Position numbers and translations under genes: made by a program
DNA from: Saccharomycopsis fibuligera x Saccharomycopsis cf. fibuligera
Taxonomy: Eukaryota > Ascomycota > Saccharomycetes > Ascoideales > Saccharomycopsidaceae
DNA: 64,000 nt
NCBI GenBank assembly: GCA_001936135.1
Contig: CP012809.1
Location: forward strand, 3,025,501 to 3,089,500
Direction of reading: 5' to 3'
The notes under the pieces: generated by a model
The model's input: the letters and a program-made list of their open reading frames with translations, nothing else
Databases searched by the model: none
Told to the model about the DNA's origin: nothing
Part shown: piece after piece, positions 57,474 through 64,000 of the stretch
Layout: the number at the start of each line of letters is the position of its first letter
Numbering within the stretch: the first letter of the stretch is position 1

Positions 57474-59711
57474 TTAGTTTTGGACAAACTCGCTAGACCC
57501 TCTAGGCCAGATACGCTTATATAATGCCATATAGACATAATCTTGCGCACTCAATTTCTTGTTGAAACTAGCCTTGAAGTAACCATGGGTCCCCAAACTT
57601 TCCCTAATGTAACCAGTAGCCCCAGATTTGGTGAATAATGGCACACTCTTGAAGTAATTGACATCTGCAGGATTAAAGAACATGAAACGGAGAGTGACCA
57701 TTCTTTTGTGAATCTTGAGTGGTTGACCCACGAGTAACTTACGTTTGACGAGAGTTCTGCTGTGGTCAATGCTTTCAAGAGTTCCTGAACCAATGAGTTC
57801 CAATTTTTCTGGGAACTCTTCGTTGTTAGTTTTGTAAAACAATACCGGCACTCTACCAAAATTTATTGGCACGATGGCAGAAGCAATACTGTTAGCCCCT
57901 GGCAAAGAAAATCTCAAGTATTTGTGGATGTTATTGCTGGTATTCGAGTTAACAGAATACATTGGTTCAATGACTTGTCTTCTAGAACCGTATTGAACAA
58001 CAACAATATCCTTGGAAGATATTGGTTTGGTATATGCTTCCCAAGCTTTGAATGAGAAGTTGCACAAAGATTTCTTGTCTTCATTTTTCAACAAACCAAA
58101 TATCGTGAATGGTACAGTGTCAAAGCTGTCCATTTTTGACATTCTTTCTAGAGCAACTGGTGCTTGTTCTGGTAACAATTCAAGGTGAAGTTTCACCTTA
58201 TCACCGAGGGAAACTTGTTTCTTTTTGTTGAAAAGTTTGAATGCTCTGTTGGTGGAGACTCTAAAGTTTCTAATTCTCAACATTTCATTCCATTCTTCAG
58301 GTGTTTTTTCATCAACCTCATCAGCATCAAACTCAAGTAATGATGATCTGTAACGCTTCAATCTTTCAATAGCAGACTCTCTTGGGTCAAGATGGAGTTC
58401 TTCAGTAGAGCCAGGGTCCTCAGATTCTTCAAGGAACAAATCAAGATGACGTTTTTCTTCTGTTTCTGCAAGCTCAATTTCTGGGCCACCGTTACCTGCT
58501 TTAGTCTGATGCTTACCGCTCAATAAATCTTCAATCTCTGGATCAAATTCATCATCTTCCGGATCCAAAAACGTTTCAGCAGCACCGTTGTTGTCAAAGG
58601 TACCAAAATCATTGAAATCATTGTCGTCTTGCATGAAATCTTCATCGTCCTCATCGCCAAAGTCACTCATCATATCATCGTCATCCAAATTACCTTGGCT
58701 ATCAGTGACAGACACTAAATCACTGACATCATTTTCATTCTCCACTTCAATTTCACTATCGATCACTTGAGCTTCGTTTGTCTTTTTATCCAATTTTTCA
58801 ATGTATTTGACGCGGAGATGACCAACGCTAGGCACATCGACAAGTTGATTCACATAAAACCCGGCACCTCTCACTGTACCAACTACTGAAAGCTCAGTGT
58901 TGTCATTTTCCAAAGCCACATTATCAGCTAAAATGTAACCTCTTTTGTTGAGCCAGTTGACGCCCTTTGGCACAATACTACTTAAATGATGCACAAGTTT
59001 AGACACGTCAGTAGCACTTTTGAAACTGTAGATTTTGTCTTCATTTGGGAAAAAGTGCTTGAAGTAACTAGACAATGAGCCCAATATTCCCTTTTGATGT
59101 TTTTCTTTTAATCCTTCAGTGTCCAAGTTAGGCACCACACAGAAAGCATTGGAGACACCTTGCAACTCAATGGCTCTCACGATCTGTTCACCGTATTGTG
59201 GATCAACTTCCTCCTCCGCACTTAAAGCAAAAATTACAAAGTCAGACACTCTGGCGGCATCCAAGATGGATAAGAAGTTGCTTTTCTTTGGCAAAATAAA
59301 TTTGTAGTTTGATTTAAATTTAGGAAACTTAACGGTGGTGATCGATGGTCCACTGATCATGGATTTTTCATCTTCGAGACCAAGACCAACATCAATGATT
59401 TGGTTGAGAAGGTCATCTTCATCAATATCGCTAGTCAACGACACAATAGTAACAATTTTTTCCACACCGCTGGCTGATTGAAATAATTTCTTGTTTTCAA
59501 GAGCTTGCATGATTTTCTTTTCTTTTAGTTGCTTAGCATTGTTTTTTCTTTGAATCTTGTTGTTGGCGCGATTCTTTTTGCTGTTGGCGCTAGGACGAGT
59601 CTTTTCGACTTTACCTTGGTTTCTGGCCTTGAGCTGGCCCTTGGAGGCATGTCTAGACTTGAAGGCCTTTTTGTCCTTTTTCAAACCAGATCTGTGTGAA
59701 TGACCTGCCAT
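57474..59711 (-). CDS. TSR1: 40S ribosome biogenesis factor Tsr1
   Basis: Tsr1 is a GTPase-like (but inactive) assembly factor of the pre-40S particle, related to Bms1. The 745-residue protein starts MAGHSHRSGLKKDKKAFKSR, a very basic N-terminal tail with a nuclear-localisation look. It continues through the GTPase-like domain (about 85-260), the AARP2CN region (about 260-330), an acidic, disordered insert (DDDDMMSDFGDEDDEDF, about 345-400) and the C-terminal domain shared with Bms1: HKRMVTLRFMFFNPADVNYF, LFTKSGATGYIRESLGTHG and FKASFNKKLSAQDYVYMALY. Length is slightly below S. cerevisiae Tsr1 (788). Single exon. It is divergent from RPS29, so two 40S-related genes share one intergenic region. 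Confidence 0.96.
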   Translation of the reverse strand: MAGHSHRSGLKKDKKAFKSRHASKGQLKARNQGKVEKTRPSANSKKNRANNKIQRKNNAKQLKEKKIMQALENKKLFQSASGVEKIVTIVSLTSDIDEDDLLNQIIDVGLGLEDEKSMISGPSITTVKFPKFKSNYKFILPKKSNFLSILDAARVSDFVIFALSAEEEVDPQYGEQIVRAIELQGVSNAFCVVPNLDTEGLKEKHQKGILGSLSSYFKHFFPNEDKIYSFKSATDVSKLVHHLSSIVPKGVNWLNKRGYILADNVALENDNTELSVVGTVRGAGFYVNQLVDVPSVGHLRVKYIEKLDKKTNEAQVIDSEIEVENENDVSDLVSVTDSQGNLDDDDMMSDFGDEDDEDFMQDDNDFNDFGTFDNNGAAETFLDPEDDEFDPEIEDLLSGKHQTKAGNGGPEIELAETEEKRHLDLFLEESEDPGSTEELHLDPRESAIERLKRYRSSLLEFDADEVDEKTPEEWNEMLRIRNFRVSTNRAFKLFNKKKQVSLGDKVKLHLELLPEQAPVALERMSKMDSFDTVPFTIFGLLKNEDKKSLCNFSFKAWEAYTKPISSKDIVVVQYGSRRQVIEPMYSVNSNTSNNIHKYLRFSLPGANSIASAIVPINFGRVPVLFYKTNNEEFPEKLELIGSGTLESIDHSRTLVKRKLLVGQPLKIHKRMVTLRFMFFNPADVNYFKSVPLFTKSGATGYIRESLGTHGYFKASFNKKLSAQDYVYMALYKRIWPRGSSEFVQN

Positions 59712-61102
59712 ATTGGAATAACGGCTATGCTTTGTTTGGCTTATGTCTATTCCGGTTTGATCTATAACCGTTTGAGTATCACCATCACCACCTCTTCAGT
59801 CTCATCAACTGTCTATTAATTTTTTTTTTAGTGAATTAAATTTTTTTTCTTGGTTTGTGCATACCACTGCATATACTCATGTGACGTGATGACAAGGGCT
59901 AATTATAGTCACATGAGGATCAGTACACCTCTCAGAGGGCCAATTATACAACACTTTTGTATTTCCTCAGTCACGGCGTCCCTGTGACATACACATGACC
60001 ATTTATTCTCCCCATAGTAAGAAACGGCTCCTTCCCTTTTGGGAGAATCTCCACCACGTTCACGTGCTCTCAGCTGTTTCTCTTTTTTTTTTTTTTTTTT
60101 TTCTTACTCTCGCTTTCGCGGTGTCGCTGCACCAGCCTTTGCCTGCTGGGCAGTTGCCGGCCGCTTCGCTGGACCGCTTGTAGTGGGCAGTCCAGAAAAT
60201 CAAAAAATATCAAACTTGTGAAAAATCGTTGACTGGTTGATAATATCTTGCTTGGTTCTACCACATATTGCCAAAATTTAAGACAAATCAATAGTACTAC
60301 ATATACTTATTGTAAGTAATTATGTCGATATCAATAGCTCAGCTCAAAAAAAAAATGAATCCCTGGAAAACAGACAAACAAATGGTTCAATGACTTCAGT
60401 GTTAATGAAAATAAAGAATTGGAACTACGGCAGTAAGGGAATGGAAGACAATGTGAATGTGAAAGAAAATACCAGAATCATAAAAGCTTTAAGGATTAGC
60501 AAGTGAAGCAAACGTATCAAGATAATGTATCAAGATAATGTATCAATTTGCCATGAACACGATTTTAGCGAACTAGAGCACTCTCAGTTGGAAGATTATG
60601 TGGGAATTTTTCAAAATATCATGATTAAGTAATAATGTAAAATAGTGGCAGAATAGCAAATTGTTTGTCGTACACAAATATGGGACATGAGCTCAGAAGA
60701 CCAAATATTTTTTTGTGAACAGGTTTAATATTGCCATAATGATTTTATCAAAACTACTTCAGCCAAATTGAAAATTATAAAGATTGCATATCTCCAGAAT
60801 TTTATTGTGTGTTCACCAAAAAAAAAAAGTTGGCGGTTACAAGCTCATTTTCAACATTATCTTGAGAACAAAACGTATCTCTCAGATCCAAAGCCAGAGT
60901 TTGTCGAATAAAGCTTCATACCGCAAGAATCGTTACAACCTAAACTTTATCGAGCATAAACATGTCTCTCGCTTCCATTCCCATTTGCCATTATTGAAAA
61001 AGTTTTCCTGGAAACGTGGGAAAAAAAAACAAAAGAAGAGCTCATCGCAATAATTCAATAATCCGAACTCGTTCCTTTTACTAACTGTCTTTCTCTAGCA
61101 AT
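59712..61102. promoter_or_regulatory. TSR1/RPS29 divergent promoter and RPS29 leader
   Basis: A 9-bp inverted repeat, CTCATGTGA (59876-59884) and TCACATGAG (59909-59917), lies 165-206 bp upstream of TSR1. CACGTG at 60061-60066 is a Cbf1-type site common near ribosomal genes. Poly(T) covers about 60083-60102. GTATCAAGATAAT is repeated about 2.5 times at 60514-60547 within the probable RPS29 leader intron. Confidence 0.5.
60312..61098 (+). other. Probable 5'UTR intron of RPS29 (787 nt)
   Basis: The 3' end is excellent: TACTAAC at 61079-61085 and the acceptor TTTCTCTAG ending at 61098, only 4 nt before the ATG. The best donor upstream is GTAAGT at 60312; no GTATGT exists in the interval, so the 5' end is less certain than the 3' end. 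Confidence 0.65.
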
Positions 61103-61273
61103 ATGGCTCACGAAAACGTTTGGTTCTCTCACCCAAGAAGATACGGTAAAGGCTCAAGACAATGCCGTGTCTGTTCTTCCCACCAAGGTTTGATCAGAAA
61201 ATACGGTTTGGATATCTGCCGTCAATGTTTCAGAGAAAAGGCCAAGGACATTGGTTTCAACAAATTCCGTTAA
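61103..61273 (+). CDS. RPS29: 40S ribosomal protein S29 (uS14)
   Basis: A 56-residue zinc-binding 40S protein. The sequence [19 protein letters not shown]... is nearly identical to S. cerevisiae Rps29. The four zinc ligands are Cys21, Cys24, Cys39 and Cys42 (CRVC and CRQC), and it ends DIGFNKFR. Too short to stand out as an open frame, it is recognised by sequence. The start follows immediately after a branch site and acceptor, so the leader is probably spliced. It is divergent from TSR1. Confidence 0.97.
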   Translation: MAHENVWFSHPRRYGKGSRQCRVCSSHQGLIRKYGLDICRQCFREKAKDIGFNKFR

Positions 61274-62481
61274 GTCTTTATCCATTTAACAACAATAAAA
61301 ATGATGTTGCTGCTGCTGCTGATGCTGCTGATGCTGTTACTGTTTTGAAATTATTGGTTTAGATGCATTAAGTTAGTTAGTTAAGCCAGCTGGTATTTTC
61401 CTTTTTTCTGTATTGTGTGTTTGTTGATTATTTGGTTAAGTTCTTCTTTACCTTTTTTTGCTATGCATAATTATTATAATAAATATTTTGAAAGAAATAA
61501 TTACTCTTTTTTTTCTACTCGTTTTTCTTCGCATTAGAACTATTTGTTATCATCAGATGTTGAAAGCTGAAACTATGACACTGAAGCATAAATATTGAGG
61601 TGCTGTTGAGGTTTTTTGTTTTTGCAAATTGTAATACCAAGTTGATTGCGTGTATACTGAGATTATCTATGAGCCCAAGATACTGCAGTTATAAATCCTA
61701 CATGTCAACATGAGACAGTCAGTACGGCACTAGATAAGATTATCATCGTCTAAAAAAAAAAAAATACAATTGGTACTATTAATTTTCACAAATAAAGTTG
61801 AAAAAAGACAAAAGAGAGAGGGAAGAGAAAAAAAAAAAAAAAAGGAAGATATAAAAATAATGAATGCCAATGGTAAGTCAAAAATATAAAAGAATATTAG
61901 CAGCTAAACACATGAAAAAGGAAAACCAAGCACTAAGAAAACTTTGCAAAATGACTAAATAAAAACAAATCACCACGTAGAAAGTGTAAATTAGCTAGCT
62001 CAGAGCAATAGAGAAAATGTCTGTGCAAACTTTGACTCCTGTGTCCTGATATCTTACTACTTTCTTTTTTTCCTACTTCGTCTCTCCTCTTTTTTATTTA
62101 TTTATTTATTTTTTCTATCTTTTTTTTTTTTTTATTTTTTTTTTTTTCCTTTCAGCCTTTGATTTTGTTTTCATGATAGAAGTAAAGCAGCTTTCACAGA
62201 AAACTGCAATATTGAAACAGTAAATAATAATTTAGAAAAAAAAAAAAAAAAAAAGCTAATAACACATTGCATGAATACTCATGAAGTAAAAAGACATAAT
62301 AATGCTAAAAAATCATGAAGCGGTGGGGGCAAATATCCAACCTGAGTTTCTATCAAACAAATACAATGAACAAATATCGTAACCAGACAATTTAACAAGC
62401 AAGCAAAACAAATCAAAAACAGGAAAAAAAAATCAAAACAAACAAGAAACTGATGTAAATAAATTTACCATGTTATCGCTA
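61274..62481. other. 1.2-kb convergent intergenic region RPS29/STE23
   Basis: Contains a (GCT)n-like run at about 61303-61335 just after RPS29, poly(A) runs near 61750, 61830 and 62237-62254, and poly(T)/pyrimidine runs near 62120-62150. No RNA gene or supported frame was found. Confidence 0.55.
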
Positions 62482-64000
62482 TCAAAGTTTTGGATCCAAA
62501 AGCCCTTCTTCTTCCTCTTCATTATAGGTTTTATAGTAATCCAAATTAATAATTGGCTTGCCGCTGGTGGACATATGCAAGCAGCTTCTAAATTCGATAA
62601 TGTCATCAATGTTGGCCCCCTGAGGATATTCTTCAGGAATGTTTTCATCAGTGGTTCCCTCTTCTAGTCTAGTCTTTTCATTTCTACCTTTATAATGAAC
62701 AACCAATCTCTTGGAAGTAAATTCGCTTAAAAAGTATTTTTCAAAAAACACAACAAGATCATTTTTAGTCACTTTGACAAGGTTTTTTAACTTTAAGTTG
62801 GTGATGTTAAAATTGTAAAAATTCCCATAGATTTTATTGGCATAGGTTGATCCTTCATCGTTCAAATTCTTGTATTTTAATTTGTTTTTATAAGAACTGG
62901 CTAACGATTCAACTTTTTTGGTGAATTCCTCGTCAGTCATTTCGTAAATTAATTTTTTTAAACCATTATGTAAGAAATCTTTGATTCTGTATTCCAAATA
63001 ATAACTTGACTTGACACTACTTTGAACCAATACTCTAAAACCAACCATAGTTCTTGTGTTTTGCACTGAGCTAAAGACAACATAACCTAATTGTTCTTTT
63101 GTTCTTAGCTGATCAAAAAGCGGTTCTCTTGAAACAACTTTAAATAAATCAGCCAAAACAATCAATTTACCAGAATCCTGAGTGTCATTTTGGTGCTGCA
63201 AGTCTGCGTAAATTTTGTACAACTCGTCAATTTGGTAAAAATACAAGACACAAGAGTTTACATTATCAACGTCTTCTTCATATCTGGAGATTGAACCTTG
63301 GTTTAACATCGCGGTTCTGCTTTTAAAATTTAAGCCTTGCACTGAGGATAGATTCTTGTAATTGACCTTGTCAATAAAGTCTGTTTTGATAATATTTTTA
63401 ATACCAAGAATTTCTTTATCATCAAAGTTACCATGAGTTAAGACTGACAAATAAAATTGCTTGAAAAGAAGTTTAGTGAAATGGTTGAAGGTTTCATAAT
63501 TAATGTAATCATCATTGTTGGAACCATCTTCATTGACCAAATATTCCAACTTGTGTTTGGAACTCCACATATTTTCCTGTAACAACACATATGAGGAAGA
63601 TGCAATTTGCGCATATGGATCAGTAAATTTAATATTTTTGAGACGCTTAGTGACATTGTCTTTTATCAACTTGAATTTTGTCGGGTTATTAAAATCTTTA
63701 TCATTTTGAAAATCAACAATTCCTTGCAATAATTTCTTCAACAAAACAGGGACTTTATCACTAAACCCACTGACAAGCAACTCAATGCCTTTAGAATTAG
63801 TGAAAACTTCACCACGTAAACTGACTAATGACGACTGGTAAAGTTCGTCATTCAACTTGAAAATAACAAGTTCGTTGAAAATGGTAGTCAAGATAGAATT
63901 GACGGGAGTAAATAAGGTATTTGGTAATGCAAAAAAGACTCTAACACTACCCTTTGGCACGAAAAATCTATCATCCTTTTTGACCCAATATTCAAAAACA
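62482..64000 (-). CDS. STE23: A-factor-processing metalloprotease (insulysin family), C-terminal part, cut by window edge
   Basis: Ste23 is an M16A zinc peptidase, related to insulin-degrading enzyme, that trims the a-factor precursor in S. cerevisiae. Only about 506 C-terminal residues are in the window. The frame continues to the right edge through EYWVKKDDRFFVPKGSVRV, a typical family segment, so the GTG at 63960 is not the start. Family marks include ANSSYVLLQ-like ASSSYVLLQENMW, LDQLRTKEQLGYVVFSS-like FDQLRTKEQLGYVVF, GFRVLVQSS and the C-terminal pocket stretch TSKRLVVHYKGRNE. The HxxEH zinc site belongs to the missing N-terminal half. The C-terminus ends EEEEEGLLDPKL. Confidence 0.93.
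   Translation of the reverse strand, partial: VFEYWVKKDDRFFVPKGSVRVFFALPNTLFTPVNSILTTIFNELVIFKLNDELYQSSLVSLRGEVFTNSKGIELLVSGFSDKVPVLLKKLLQGIVDFQNDKDFNNPTKFKLIKDNVTKRLKNIKFTDPYAQIASSSYVLLQENMWSSKHKLEYLVNEDGSNNDDYINYETFNHFTKLLFKQFYLSVLTHGNFDDKEILGIKNIIKTDFIDKVNYKNLSSVQGLNFKSRTAMLNQGSISRYEEDVDNVNSCVLYFYQIDELYKIYADLQHQNDTQDSGKLIVLADLFKVVSREPLFDQLRTKEQLGYVVFSSVQNTRTMVGFRVLVQSSVKSSYYLEYRIKDFLHNGLKKLIYEMTDEEFTKKVESLASSYKNKLKYKNLNDEGSTYANKIYGNFYNFNITNLKLKNLVKVTKNDLVVFFEKYFLSEFTSKRLVVHYKGRNEKTRLEEGTTDENIPEEYPQGANIDDIIEFRSCLHMSTSGKPIINLDYYKTYNEEEEEGLLDPKL

Noticed and set aside
59908-59916. GTCACATG, a CDEI-like octamer, as a sign of a point centromere
   Set aside because: No AT-rich CDEII or CDEIII-like sequence follows at the right distance.
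61860-62220. ATG followed by GTAAGT (about 61860-61880) and a pyrimidine-rich CAG acceptor near 62155, suggesting a tiny spliced gene
   Set aside because: The joined frame would be only 26 codons and lacks a TACTAAC-type branch site.

Overview
The window is a stretch of budding-yeast (Saccharomycotina) nuclear chromosome. It carries about 24 protein genes, most of them single-exon. Intergenic DNA is AT-rich and studded with long poly(A/T) tracts, and the few introns have GTATGT donors and TACTAAC-type branch sites. Two observations narrow the lineage. A full-length eIF3f gene is present, a subunit that Saccharomyces cerevisiae lacks. CTG codons also fall where leucine is expected (SEO1 pair, PTP1, kinase activation segment), which argues for the standard code rather than a CUG-Ser lineage. 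I do not assign a genus.

Layout, left to right. 1-1.9 kb: an old, badly broken Ty1/copia-like retroelement relic on the minus strand. 2-7.6 kb: QNS1 (NAD synthetase), PPE1 (PP2A methylesterase) and NNR2 (NAD(P)HX repair), so two NAD-metabolism genes sit within 5.5 kb. 8-13.1 kb: TOK1 (two-pore K+ channel) and PTP1 (tyrosine phosphatase, split by an intron). 13.7-19.5 kb: a tandem pair of SEO1-type transporters whose promoters share a Met31/32-like element at the same distance from the ATG. 20-24.4 kb: eIF3f and an unrecognised 989-residue coiled-coil protein. 25.3-25.9 kb: a small three-exon gene with a 28-nt middle exon. 26.5-31.8 kb: an alpha-glucoside permease with a Mig1-type site, and SYO1 (Rpl5/Rpl11 import chaperone). 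32.2-36.3 kb: a very large single-pass, probably vacuolar, membrane protein. 38.6-42.2 kb: a secreted Asn-rich orphan and FBP1, whose upstream region is a patchwork of short tandem repeats. 43-47.2 kb: IKI3/ELP1. 47.6-51.8 kb: a CCW14-like GPI wall protein, ATP10 and SMP3. 52.3-55.2 kb: a divergent Polo-like kinase without polo boxes, and a spliced mitochondrial-type membrane protein. 55.6-61.3 kb: IDP1, TSR1 and RPS29 (with a probable 5'UTR intron). 62.5 kb to the right edge: the C-terminal half of STE23.

These are ordinary core yeast functions and do not form a cluster of one pathway. Themes that recur are carbon-source control (alpha-glucoside permease and FBP1 with GGGG-core elements), ribosome production (SYO1, TSR1, RPS29, eIF3f) and cofactor metabolism (QNS1, NNR2, IDP1). 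The most unusual items are the hidden three-exon gene, the Polo-like kinase lacking a polo-box domain, the SEO1 pair with a shared sulfur-regulon-like promoter module, and the two orphan proteins. All homology statements come from reading motifs and recalling the families; no search was run.
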